The notes below the pieces were generated by a model. The model ran no database searches. It saw nothing but the letters and a program-made list of their open reading frames with translations, and was not told where the DNA came from. From the NCBI GenBank assembly GCA_021234155.1, contig JAJEKV010000013.1, positions 15,789,877 through 15,853,876 on the forward strand: a stretch of 64,000 nucleotides of DNA. The letters run 5' to 3'. The position numbers and the translations under genes are program-made. The number at the start of each line of letters is the position of its first letter. The first letter of the stretch is position 1. Positions 12,401-24,312 of the stretch are shown one piece after another. Origin of the DNA: Isoetes taiwanensis (Eukaryota > Streptophyta > Lycopodiopsida > Isoetales > Isoetaceae).

Positions 12401-14366
12401 CGTGGAGCTACTCCTCGGATACACACACGATACCAAGTCCAGAGCACATCCTCCTTGCTGAGATGTTCATTGGGCACCTACCTTGTTCCTACTCCAGACT
12501 TTGGTCTATTCAAAGTGTACCTCCAAATTCTCTGTATTTGAAACGTTGTTTACAACAACTCTCAAGCACCTCTTATCTCCCGCTTGTCGTGTGGGTACAT
12601 TACTTGCCTCCCTAATGTATCATTAGTTGGAGGTCAACTTTCCTTCATAGTCTAGCTTCACCAAAGCTCCAACATACATTGTAGCTTTCAGACGCTCGTA
12701 CCTTCTGCTAGCAATTGCCGTCTTCCATTCAAGCAGTCTTACAGAATGCTTATTCCTGCCTTCGTTCAGTTCGACTTCGACTCTCTTCACCTTGTGTGGA
12801 AACTACGTTCCACACTATTATCCAGTCTTTTATTCAGCATCTCGATGCTCCCAACGGACATCAGATGTGTCCATTTTCTTTAACTTATACCATGCATAAG
12901 GGTCATGCATTGGACCAATGTCATTAAGCGTATCCACGTGACTATGTGGTCATCTTAATCATGCACACGCTTGCATCTTTATTGCACACCTCAGGAACAA
13001 CAATATCCTTACGAAACGCGTAAATTCTTAATCCATAGTTTATGGATCCGCATCCTCATACAACATTATTCTCTACCGTTCCGCGAATCATACCTCGATT
13101 CAAGTAGCAATAGCTATGAAATGTCGGCTCGACATTCTATACCTTCACCACCATTGTCGAAACCTACACTTCTAAAGTGATTTCCCTTTCAGGAGCTGGG
13201 TACTTACAATCCAGTTTCCACTTTAGTATAGTACCTCTCTAACATGGTCTATCGTAGATAATCATGAACCACTTCTCCATCGGATATATGGTGCTATATC
13301 GAGTCTCCTTCTACGTTGAATGGCAATATATATGTCGCATGATAAATCAAACCTCGTAATAATTAGGTCCAGTGTTTCAATGGTATAACAAACATCGTCA
13401 TACCAATTTTCTCGAGTATCCATCCAAAATAAGGGTACCTTACCACTCCTTATTCCCAACATTCAGCACTTCTACCTCAAGTAAGAGCCCAGTACCTGCT
13501 TAGCCCTCATTATATAATAGCCTCAAGAAGCACCAGGCATGCTTTCGATGCTTCCGTCGTATCTGTGCGATGCCAATGTAAGAATATCTAGATGTCTAAT
13601 AAATGTATAGATATAACTAATAAATTCATATATGTGCTCATGTGAGGTAAAGCTCGTTTTAGTATTAGTTCACCTCGAAATCCCTTTGGTCAATTAACCT
13701 AAAGAACCATCTATTACTTTTGGACACCCTTTCTATTTTGGACCATTATCAGATACAAACTTTAGATCCATAATTTTAGATTTAGCTCCACAAAGGTTTT
13801 TACCCATGGTTACTTAAAGCCAACAATATAGCAATTGGAGTTTCACACCTTAGAACTTTATTCGAAATCAAACCAATATTTAAATCAACAATGTAGACTC
13901 ATTTTCTAAGGGTCTTTACCCTTTGCATACCAAGGTCTGGCTATCAGTTACAGCTAAGTGTAAACTATGCATCGAGAGTGTGAGTGTGGAAACATTAAAG
14001 ATAATTAAAAGGAGAAAGCTATTAATCAAACATAATGAAAGGAGATACTTATGTATGTCTTACACAAACTTCTGAGGGAATAACGAGACTTAGATTATGT
14101 TTATGACACGGTTATGAATAATAAATGATGAAGAACGTGTGTCTGTAATAGAGTATATAGGTAAAAGTGTCAGATAAGGTACAATATATAATTATATGAA
14201 AGGATAAGTGTAAATGTGAGGGGCATATAAAACACTGACGATAGCAATACACGAGTTGTTTAAACTATAACGAAATAAGAAAACAAAATTAGGAGACTTC
14301 CTTCCAATGTACGATGTGCGGCCCTACAACAACAGTAGTCTTGATGCTGAGGACAGCATCATTTTT
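9432..14366. other. Retrotransposon interior without recognised genes
   Basis: No gag-pol motif was found. Low-complexity T-run/G-run near 10,075-10,105. From about 11 to 13.5 kb the plus strand is strongly pyrimidine-rich. The minus strand has an open stretch of about 57 codons without an ATG at about 11,150-11,320 (contains RDYDFETFKRVRNR), and shorter ones near 12,440-12,610 that could be a decayed antisense gene. No family was recognised. Confidence 0.5.
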
Positions 14367-14379
14367 AAGGTGGGGAGAA
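14367..14379 (+). other. Polypurine tract
   Basis: AAGGTGGGGAGAA directly abuts the TG of the 3' LTR, as expected for the plus-strand primer of reverse transcription. It confirms the plus polarity. Confidence 0.85.
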
Positions 14380-15963
14380 TGTGACGTTCCACATATTTAT
14401 ACGCCTTTTTGAGTATAAATACATGGCACGTCATTATGAATAATTAATGGCACATTAATTATTCATAAACTAAGGTTAGCTATGTTAATAATTAACCTAA
14501 CCCAAAACCTTAATTCGAATTTAGGGCTTAACCCAATATTAAAAGGGGATAAAATACCAAATTAGTTAATATTAGCCAACCCAGAGCTGCCACCTCGCCC
14601 AAATCGATTGGGCAAGGGAGAGTTGCTAACTTGGGACCCAAATTGGGGTTTTGTACTCCCATTTGCCCCAATTCGAATTGGGGGAGGTTGGTGGAGGAGG
14701 AGCTACTGTTCCACCCTGTTCCAGCTAGAAGGATGGAGAACCAGAGGGATAGTAGAGCTAGCTATGATCCTGGTTAGTACGTAGATAGCTTGGATTCCTA
14801 GATAGTCATAGGACTAACCCTTGTATACTCAGAAGGTAGCTAGGATTAATCCTTGTATGAGTAGATGTATGGTTAATCTCTATTTTATGTTCTATTCAAA
14901 GCTATGGATGGATGGATGTATAAGGATAGCTTTCTTTCTGTTCCTCTGGTGTTGTCGGGGCAAAAGGGGGGTAGAGACCTAAAGGCCATCTAGAAGTAGA
15001 GATGCTCCTAGATAGAACCCTTAAAACCCAGTAAATGCGGCCTGTGCACAAGAGCCAACCTGGCTGTGGATGCTATGATGTGGTTCAGCACCAGACAACG
15101 AGTATGAGGGTGAATCGGGGGTGGGGTCTTGCCTAGCGCGGCTACGGGACTCCTATAGTGTGCTAGGCTTATAGCCGGTCATCGTGTGTGGGCCGGGTAT
15201 GGGTCTGACACTCTCTGGGCCGGAGGGTGGGAGCCTATATGGCCGCCCTGGGCTCGAACGGGTTGGTGACCTGACCTTTAGATTTAGGAGAGTAGGTCGG
15301 GTATGGATGCGGGGGTCACTGAGGGGGCACGTGTTCTCTAGCACACCCAGGGATCCGTCATACTCGGGGAGGAGACGCCTCTCTAACCTGCCTCATCGGA
15401 CCGGGGAGATGTAACCCAGAGTAGTCTCGAAGGGTGATTCCTTGGGATTGCGTCTCCGGAGGGCTACAAGCACGTCATAGCATGATTCAGCCTATCTGCA
15501 AAGTGTGCACAGGAGGGGCAGATGGAGTGGACTACCCTAGCCATTGTCTTATGCCAGCCAACGCCATGTTATACCTCTGTCTGTTGTTATCTTGAGGCCC
15601 TGACCGTCAGTCGACTCCATGGAGTCTGAGCCCTGGGTAGAGCCCTTAGTTATGGTGTATTTCCTTTGTTATGTTGGTATTTTGTTGTTGGTTATATTGA
15701 TGATGATGGGCCACCCTTCGTGGTGGTATATTATTTATTAATATTGTTGCTAGGTGCTAACATGTATGTACGCTTCCGCTATATAGGATTCCCATAGAAG
15801 GCGTGGGACGAATGACACCTCCGTGTCCTTCACCCTGACGCTTGGCCATCACAAGTGGTCCGAGTCAGACGGATGGCCTTTCCGTGGTGATGGATTCGCC
15901 ATGGGAGGGGAATTTCTCGTATTTATACGATGGGAGCATCGTATGGATTCGGGGAGCGTCACA
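14380..15963 (+). repeat. 3' LTR
   Basis: About 1584 bp, TGTGACG...CGTCACA. Homologous throughout to the 5' LTR, and followed immediately by the AATTA target duplication. Differences from the 5' LTR (single bases, and the 11 bp retained near 15,905) show the element is not brand new. Confidence 0.95.
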
Positions 15964-17168
15964 AATTAGATTCCTGGTTACGCGAAAGAAGCTTAGCAGG
16001 CACAAAAATTGGTGATTTTCTGATTCAATTGCTCTTAATATATGCTGATGATGTGACCTTATTAGCAGACAAGGAAGTGGGATTGCAATCACATTTGGAT
16101 AGCTTAGCCTCGTTTTGTGCAGCCAAAGGTGTGAAGGTTAATTTGTCCAAATCTAAAATCATGATAGTTGGCACTACAATGAAACCTGTTTTCACTTACT
16201 TAGGCACCAACATTGAAACTGTAAGTACTTTTAAGTATTTAGGTTTGGATTTCTCTTCCAAATATTCTTGGAAAGAGTGCATTAAGAGAAGAACTTCTGG
16301 TGGGAAGGCGGCTTTGTATTCAATGCTATCTAGATGTCATAAAGCAGGGCTACAGGATTGGGGCTTAAAAAAGATTCTGTTTAAGACGCTTGTGCAAACT
16401 GTAGTGCTCTATGGTGCTCCAATTTGGGGGCCTGGACTTTCTATAAAACAATGGAGGCAGGTAGAAAACATTTTGAAGCTTTTCTTAAGAGAGGAGTTAG
16501 GTTTGAAGAAGCAAACGCCTTATGCTATCATGCTGGGAGAAACAGGTTTGATTCCTTTGGAAGTAGAAGCACTCTATCAATCCATATGCTTTGTTAATAG
16601 AGTGTTACAGCAGCCCGAGCACAGGCTTTCTAGGCAAGCAATGCTCTCTTCCACACAGTCTGGATGGTATAAGGATATGAAAGATTGGGCTAAACGTTGG
16701 GGTATTAATGAGCAGAATTGGCCAGAAACAGATTTAGGAGCACGGGAACTAATACAGAGTCTAGCAATTGAGAGGATATGGGCTGATCCAGGTTCTAGGC
16801 GGATTTTTTATAGGTCAAATATTAATCCCATGTTGATATATGCAGAACAAGACTACCTTAACTCCACGATTCCACCTCATGTAAAGAAGACAATAGCAAG
16901 ATTCAGATGTAGTTCGCATCAACTACGCATTGAGACCAGGAGATGGAGTGGCACTCCCATGGAAGAAAGGTTGTGTCTTGTTTGTACTCAACAACAGGTC
17001 GAAGACGAAAGGCACACCCATCTGCAATGTCCAGCATATCTTGATATTCGGGAAAAATTCAACATTCATGTAGATAATTTACATTCATTGTTTGAGATGA
17101 ACTCTTATGAAATTGGTATTTATATTCGAACAGTAGAATCACAACGTGATCTACACATGAGACTTTAA
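15964..17168 (+). pseudogene. LINE reverse transcriptase, 3' piece with C-terminal zinc domain
   Basis: This continues the RT begun at 2080. After the TSD the frame gives DSWLRERSLAG, then the catalytic motif C LIYADDVTLLADKEVG, then the thumb region (VNLSKSKIMIVGT). The C-terminus has a Cys/His cluster (CLVCTQQQ...HTHLQCPAYLDIR), as in many LINE ORF2 proteins. About 400 codons are open with no stop, so decay since truncation and insertion is modest. The ORF ends MRL-stop. An apparent start at 15,930 lies in the LTR and is an artefact. Confidence 0.9.
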
Positions 17169-17263
17169 CAGTTGTAATTAGGCTCTATGGCCTTTAAGGT
17201 CCTAAAGAGCTAGATTAATTCAATTCAATTCAATAAAGAAAAGATAGATAGATAGATAGATAG
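17169..17263 (+). repeat. LINE 3' UTR and (GATA)n tail
   Basis: A short 3' UTR ends in CAATTCAATTCAATAAAG and then a GATA microsatellite at 17,242-17,263, rather than a poly(A) run. This is typical of LINE classes that end in short tandem repeats. Confidence 0.7.
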
Positions 17264-18149
17264 AAAAAGAAAACACCAAGTCAAAGCAATAACTCATCAT
17301 TAAATTGCAACATATAATTAGATTTTATATGGTACATTTATAACCCTCACTCTCATGTCGAAACATTAAACCCCAAGCAATTTACCAATTACCATCATGA
17401 GCAATGCTCCAATTCTTATTATACATACGAAATGTACATATTTCATTCTCTTCCATGCACCTCTACACTTTGCAGAAACTTAAACATATGGATTTTAGGT
17501 AATGTACGAGAATGTCAAAAGGGTCTTCCATAATCCTTGGAGTTCATAAACAAATTGATACAAAAATCTGATAATAGTCCTTAGAGTTCAACAACTTTCT
17601 TGCATGCACACTCTTTACCTGTGTCTTCGTCCACTGCCGAAAGTGAAGTAAAGAATAATGCTTGCACACAACTTGATAATAGAATTATAGTTAAACACCC
17701 ATCAAAATTTACTAAAGTTCCAGCCATGCAGTTGCATGTGCACAACTTGGTTGAACTATAATATGATTAGTTGCTATCATATTATTACTTCCTTCTTTAT
17801 CATCATACTTTTTACAGAATCTCAATGAATATAAATCTAACAAAGGTCACTAATGCAATACACCAATCAATCTCATATAGTCCCTAAATAATAAGGGACT
17901 TGTATATATATATATACGAACTCTATATAAAAAAACCTATAACTTATGTTTTATACCAGAAGAAAAAATCCTATCTATATAGAAATGAATGGGAAAAATC
18001 CTTATACGCCTCTTTTTTTTATCGGCCATACATCCTACTATATTTTTGAACTGAAAAATCATTTTTGAATCTAAAATTATGTGAAGTGCCTAGGAATTTG
18101 ACGCACATAGGCTCCGTCCCTTCATATTTATCGTTGACGTAACGTTAAA
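17264..18149. other. No gene recognised
   Basis: AT-rich spacer with a short (TA)n run near 17,910. Confidence 0.5.
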
Positions 18150-19200
18150 TAAACCCCCTTAACACCCTGTGCCTTGGGTTTTTATGGCTAAAACAGTCAT
18201 AATGCCCTAGGGCATTATCACAAAGGCTCATAACGCCCTAGGGGTATCACGAAGGCTCATAACACCCTCGGAGCAGGGTGTTAAGGAAGATAACGCCCTG
18301 GCCCTCGGGCGTTAATGGGAATAAAATTCTCGGGCAATATGGCCATGGCCAAAATGGCTTGGCGAGGGCGTGCGGGAGCACGCCCTCGCCATTTTGGCCA
18401 TGACCATATTGCCCTTGAATTTTATTCCCATAACGCCCTCTGACCAGGGCGTTATCTACCCTTAAGGGCAATGCCTTATTTTTATCATTGACGTAAATAA
18501 ACCCCGTTGAGGGCGTAATGAACGGGACCCTCAAATTACGCCTCTATTGCGTCTAGATTATCACACAGAATTGGCTTCCGGAAGTTACGGAGCGGCGCCG
18601 CCGCCGAGCTATTTCGCACAGACAGAGATTCAGAGATTCAGGCGCTCCGCTTTCAACCATATTCAGGCGCTTTGCTTTCAACCATATTCAGGGATCCACG
18701 AACTCGAGGCATGTACTCTGGCCTCCGGATTTGATGAAAGTCCAAAGTTTCCAGACAGATTTTTTGCAAGAACGGGTCAGAGCAAGGATTTTTTTGGATA
18801 TCGGCCACTGTGAGATCTGTGTGCAAAAACTGGAGGCAAACAGGTTGCCACTGTCGGATCTGTGTGCTCGGGCTGTGTGCAAAAACTGGAGGCAAATCAT
18901 TCCTTCGCCCCATTTCTTGAAGCTTCTGCTACATTTGTCAAGCCCGGAATGTCATCCACTACCTCCACCATCGCTGCGAAATCCTGTAAAAGAGCTTGGA
19001 TCCTATTTTTTTTCTGTTACGGCGAAATTTGAGGGTCCCGTTGCATTACGCACGGGAAAATCTCTCCCTCGGATTTTCCGGGAGCTAATCCGCTCGGCGG
19101 CGCCGCCAGCGGTGGCGGCACACTAAGGGCGTTATCTACCCTTAAGGGCAATGCCTTATTTTTATCATTGACGTAAATAAACCCCGTTGAGGGCATAATA
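18150..19200. repeat. Hairpin and palindrome block upstream of EXO84
   Basis: A dense set of repeats built on GGGCGTTAT. There is a perfect palindrome ATAATGCCCTAGGGCATTAT (18,199-18,218) and a small hairpin AACACCCT/AGGGTGTT (18,261-18,282). A large hairpin has arms 18,290-18,373 and 18,378-18,455 around a 4 bp loop. A roughly 70 bp direct repeat (starts AGGGCGTTATCTACCC) lies at 18,446 and 19,126. Between the direct repeats is an inverted pair, CGGGACCCTCAAATTACG at 18,523 against its complement at 19,023, plus GC-rich GGCGCC-centred inverted arms near 18,595 and 19,093. Probably one or more foldback-type elements. The middle is GC-rich and might include promoter sequence of the downstream gene. 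Confidence 0.8.
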
Positions 19201-19970
19201 TGACCAGACCCTTAATTAACACCAGATTATCTTCAACTTCAATTAACAGCCATGCTTTCCATGGATCAACGGCCGGATTTGTGGCCATACAGGTTCTTGA
19301 TTCAACTGATTTTTATCCGACGGTTGGTAGTGGCTAGATTTTGATAATCTTCGACACCTGCTATTGAAGAGAAGATTCGACCGGGTAAGGTGTGCATTGA
19401 AGCAAAAGGCATAAACAGGGTTCTCGGCTGTGGTTTTGTTTTGTGCAATGACGTTTTGGTAAACCACTGGAAGTCCGTTTTGCAAACCGCTAGTAGTGAT
19501 GATTTAGCGGTAGTCGGATTTGGCGAAGAGGGTAGTGGCCTGGATGCTTCGAAGACATAAACGCTTGCTAGTCTGGAATCAGTTGCTATTTGGTTGCTCA
19601 GGCTTTTCTAGCCTGAAGATATTTGCTGCGGTGAATCGCTTTTCATCTCTTCTGTGTTGCGGAGGTACAATTAGCCGGAGTGTGAAGGAGACTAAATCCT
19701 GATTTATTCACTGGGTTCAAATATAGTTTCTGGTTCTAACAAGACCCACTAGAGTATCTACGTGCCTGCCACGTCTGCCCTCCTATGTCGAATCCTTTTT
19801 GCTTTCAGCTGAACTATGGAATCCAAGTTACAGTTAAAATGTACTGTTTTTCCATGAGTATGAGAATCTTGAAAACAGAAACGTTTGCTATTATTCACGA
19901 AGTCTCCAAAAGTTAGAAGCTCTCATTTCTAACATAAATTTTACGGACTCGATTGCGGGCATCGAAGATC
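19201..19970 (+). other. 5' flank of EXO84
   Basis: No second coding exon was recognised. It probably holds the promoter and 5' UTR of EXO84. No TATA box or splice site could be assigned with confidence. Confidence 0.4.
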
Positions 19971-22900
19971 ATGGCGATGGTCTGGGAAGCAGATATTGTA
20001 GAAGATTTCCGCTTATTTGAAACAGAGCTCTTTGATTGTGATGCATTTATCAATTCAAAATGCAAGTCTATGAGTGAGAAGGTACTACTATTCATATGTC
20101 TGCTTGTGCTGTTCTAATCAACTTATAAAATATGGCTTTGCATATATGGAGTCTAATTTATCTGTAACAAGTTCTGAAAATTATAACGTTTATCGTCATC
20201 TCCAATTGCTTAAGCAATTGGATATGCAACCCCACCCCGTTGACATTATCTTTTGGCAAAACATTTAACTCTTCACATATCCCTTGTTTGGATGATTTCA
20301 GCAAAGATATTAATTAATCTAGAGTTCCTTAAAGAGAAGCTTTTTAATAGTAAGTACTCGTTTGGTAGTTATATACAACATTGCACAAGTTCCTGAGGTG
20401 AGCTTACAGGGGGTGCGCAAGCTGTATGGAGATGTTTTGAAATTAAGGCATGCATTTGTAGACCATGCTCGAAGGAGTGTGCATGCAGATTATGCGAGCT
20501 TTATGAGGTAAATATTATCCCAAATTCCAATTTCATTCCTCTTATTTGGATAATTGCTATTCGTTTGGATGAGTAATATACACTTTGGACAGGTAAAAGT
20601 AAAGGTTCGTTTTTGTTTTATTTTTATATTTAGTTAAATATGACATGCATTTTCCAGGATTACAAATGATATAGCCAATCTAGAATCTTGTGTTTTGCTT
20701 CTTCGAAGTCTTTTCTCATGTCAAGTTGGAGCAGTACATGTACTAGAAGAAGGTGTCTCTACTGTGTCTGCCTCCCTCTCAAACAGGTCATCAATATTTT
20801 CATGCCAGCGAAATGAGGTCATATCCCCACACAATTCTATCTTCTTGCCTCATCTCGATTATTGTGCCTTTTTAGAAAAGTTGGATGTTTTAGAAGTACT
20901 TTTGGCAGAGAGGAATATTGACAAAGCTTTAGTGGTTTTAGAAGAGGCAAGAAGTTGGCTGGCAAAACATTCCAAGAAGCTCAGTCCATCAAATTTAACC
21001 TCTTTTCATGCCAGTCTTACTTCAATGAAAGACAGGTTAATTGATTATCTTGTTGAAGCTACTAAAAAACCGTCTGTCTGTGGTAACGAGCTCCGTCAGT
21101 CAATGTCTGCTCTCAAAAAACTTGGTGAATGTCATCATGCACATAGTTTGCTTTTAAAGTGTCACTCTGCACGGTTAAATCATCATGTTAAGGGGTTGCG
21201 CAGGAGGGGAACCTCATATGGTGGTGCTTATACTGCTGCTCTGTCACAGATCTTTTTTTCTGCCATTGCACAAGCAGCAAAAGATTGTGATATTGTATTT
21301 GGTGAAAACAAAGGTTATGGGTCAGAGCTGCTATTGTGGGCGTTCCATGTGTTAGAAGAGTTTGTGGCATTTCTAGAAAAGCATGTTCTATCATCTGCTG
21401 CAGCAGCTGGAGGATTAAGGGCTGCTGCTGAATGTGTGCAAATTGCGTTTGGTCATTGTTCCTTGTTGGAAAAACAGGGATTATCATTATCCCCATATCT
21501 TGCCAAACTATTTAAGCCCTCTGTGGAGCAAGCTCTCAATGCGAATTTGAATCGTATCGAAGAAAGCATTACTGCACATGTTGCTGCAGATGACTGGTCT
21601 CTGTCAAATCCGGTGTCGAGTTTACGAGCTTTTGGAAGTGCAAGATATAGCCAAGGCCATTGTGCTACTTTAAAGCTCTCCAGCAGTGCCCATATGTTCA
21701 ACCACATGATCCAGGTGCTGTAATGGCAGTTGAATTTGTACTAACGGTAAATTAAGATGTATCTTAAGGTAAACCGTTGTTTTTTGGTATGAAACTGCAT
21801 AATTGCAGCTCATGGTTCAATAAGCATTGAAGTTTGAAGCAATTGAGTAGGTTGTTCATAAAGAGTAGTTGTTTGAGCTATGCAGGATTCAATTGAGGCT
21901 GTGGCACCTCTAATAAGCAATCAGCTTTCTGGTCCAATGATAGGTGCACTTGATCGCCTATTTGGGTTATATGTTGATTTGCTGATGACAGCAATTCCAA
22001 AATATGATTCCACAACTGATCACAATATATCCATGAAATTGAAGAGCAGAAATGTTCAAATTGCAACAAGTCTTGAACAGCAAATTGTTATCCTTGGAAA
22101 TGCCTTAAATCTTGCAGAACAGGTGTTACCTTGTGTGGTAACGAGATTCGTGCAGCTACAGCAGAACATTACAACGGACACTTTGAGGCAAAATAAGGGA
22201 CCCTTGATCAAACAGAAAGAAATCAAGTTGCATCTCCAACAGGCTTCTGAGAAGCTACAAGACTTCATATGTAGCCAGTATGCAGAAGATGTTATTAAGG
22301 ATAGAACTGGTCGAGAACGACTGGAGCCTGAAACTTATACTAATTTACATGTTGAAGGAAATGATAAACAAGAATGGAAGGAATCAGCTCTACCCTCTCA
22401 CTTTTTTCAGGTCCTTTCTCACTCGACCTTTCTCACTCTGTGGCACTAATTTTTGATGGTATCTTAGTCTCACTTTGATCATGCAGGAGCTGTATAGAAA
22501 GTCAAAAAGCATAGTTAAAACTGCAAGAGAAATGTTGAGGCGAGAGAATGGCATAGTTAAGCATATCCTTAGGCGTCTTATTGAGCGAATACTTATTTGG
22601 TTGTTGGACAATGAGACATTTTGGGAAGGTATGGTGGGCACAGCTGGTCTTACCGAGACGGGGTTTGAGCAGGTAAGCCTGATATCCAGAAGGTCCAAAT
22701 GCATAGGAAGCTTGGGTTGTGTGCAAGGAAGGACCATATAAGCTAGATTCTTGGAGTATTGCTTATGTTTGGGATTATACATCACGACGTAATTAGAAAG
22801 TTAACGTGCTTTTTAATTGGCTACATTTACGAGGGAATGCCTAGTAATCCCTGATTCCCCCTTGATTACCTTTATTGTGCTACAGTGTATGATGATTAGA

Positions 22901-24312
22901 TGGTATCCTCTCCTATGTCAAGTGGTGTTTTGTTCCTGTGTTAACGTAATCTTTTCTGTATATAAACTGTTTCTATCCACACTATCTTTTTTATGTTTAT
23001 TGCAGTTTGTGTTGGACATGCAATTTCTGGACCACATGGCTCATGAGGAATGTTTTAGCTCCAAATGGATCTCTGAAGCAATCTCAGATCTCATAGCATT
23101 GGCATCACATGCATTTTCTCTAAATGGAGGTGACCCAGCAAGGTATGTTTTGTAAGACGTGTAAGAAAGGGTATAGGTTATGGTCTGCCTTTTAGCATAA
23201 GATTTAATTTACTTAAGTGGAGGAATGCAGCCTAAACTTAAACAATGCTTTACCCCAGAATGGAGTTTTCGGGTGTTTACATATATGTATCATGACAATC
23301 GAACCTGTTTGTATTGTTCACGATAGCTTTCACTTGCATTTCTACAATGGAATTAAAGGTCTATTTCACTTGCATTTCGACAATGGAATCAAAGGTCCAG
23401 CTTAGCGTTGGATCAAAGGATCTGTGGACTAAGCTTCTTATTTTACCTCCTTGTCACCGTGATATTCAAAAGGCTTCAAATTCACAAACACGGTTCCAAG
23501 GGTCAGAGAAGGTTTTTATTCCTAGCTTCTTTGGGTGATATTCAAAAGGGTCCAAATTAGCAACCATGGAACAGAAAAGGTTCTCCAGTTTTTATATTCT
23601 GACGCCTTGAACTATTCTACCTTGTTTGTTAATTGGAATCCCTCTTTGTAGTGTTTCCTCTTCCAGTTAACAATACAGTAAATGAATTGAAAGAGATCTT
23701 ATTGCAACTGAAATATCGTGAAGATATTTAGTTGTGTACCTGCAGATGTTTCAACTTTACTTTGCCAATGGCAGGCCAGTTCAATGGCAAATTGATCTGT
23801 CATTTGTAGGTGCTTCTCTGGGTGGAAATGCTTAGTTAATTTACCATTAGGCAATTGTAAAGCCAGTGTTCTGTTGGCAAACCTAGTGTTATGAGCAGGG
23901 ACTTTGTGTGAAAATAGCAGGACAAGTAGCAAAGTGCTTCTGACCCGTTTAATTCTGGAAGCTACCCACTAAACGTATGGATATGACTCGAACAATAAGA
24001 TCCTGTCTCCAAAAAGTTCTTCCAGTTTCTCCCTTTTGCCAGCTCGCAAGAAAATATTGTTATTCTAAGCATTTAGAGGAAACTGTGGAAATGAACTCAA
24101 TCATTCATTGTCTCTCCAAGTTCCAATTATCTGGGACATGCTTGTTGTAATGTTTGACGCTATCAAACCATGACATTATTCTAGGTTCTCTCTTTCATTA
24201 CTTATTACATTCATCTTTATCTTTATGGCTTTTATTCTTGGTTTCTTTCAGAGCCATTGATCTGCGGGACATTCTCGGTATTGTGCAAGATCAATGGCCA
24301 TTAACATTTTGA
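19971..24312 (+). CDS. EXO84: Exocyst subunit EXO84
   Basis: EXO84 is one of eight exocyst subunits; the complex tethers secretory vesicles to the plasma membrane. Seven exons, all GT-AG: 19,971-20,081; 20,410-20,507; 20,658-21,714; 21,886-22,410; 22,487-22,672; 23,006-23,142; 24,252-24,312. They sum to 2175 bases, exactly 725 codons with the stop, close to the length of plant EXO84 proteins. Family landmarks in order: FINSKCKSMSEK in exon 1; HARRSVHADYASFMR in exon 2; SYGGAYTAALSQIFFSAIAQ, GGLRAAAECVQIAFGHCSLL and PSVEQALNANLNRIEES in exon 3; a middle region in exon 4; LIERILIWLLDNETFWEG in exon 5; FVLDMQFLDHMA in exon 6. The ATG at 19,971 opens the frame, but the N-terminus is slightly shorter than in relatives. 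The last exon is short and its ending (QDQWPLTF) was not recognised. The last intron is long (1.1 kb). No stop or frameshift was found. Confidence 0.95.

Larger units (their letters stand above)
2393..15963 (+). mobile_element. LTR retrotransposon, 13.6 kb, inserted in a LINE RT gene
   Basis: Long direct repeats of about 1.59 kb bound the element. Both begin TGTGACG and end CGTCACA (TG...CA with an inverted terminus). The 5-bp duplication AATTA flanks it at 2388-2392 and 15964-15968. A tRNA-Met-type primer site follows the 5' LTR and a purine tract precedes the 3' LTR, so polarity is plus. Removing the element plus one AATTA closes the LINE reading frame. The interior of about 10.4 kb shows no gag, protease, RT or integrase motif that I recognise on either strand, so the superfamily is unassigned and the element is probably non-autonomous or badly decayed. 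It carries an accA gene fragment. Confidence 0.95.

Noticed and set aside
15930-15968. Start of the long 15,930-17,168 open frame as a real gene start
   Set aside because: These codons lie in the 3' LTR and target duplication; the genuine frame continues from the LINE piece at 2.1-2.4 kb.
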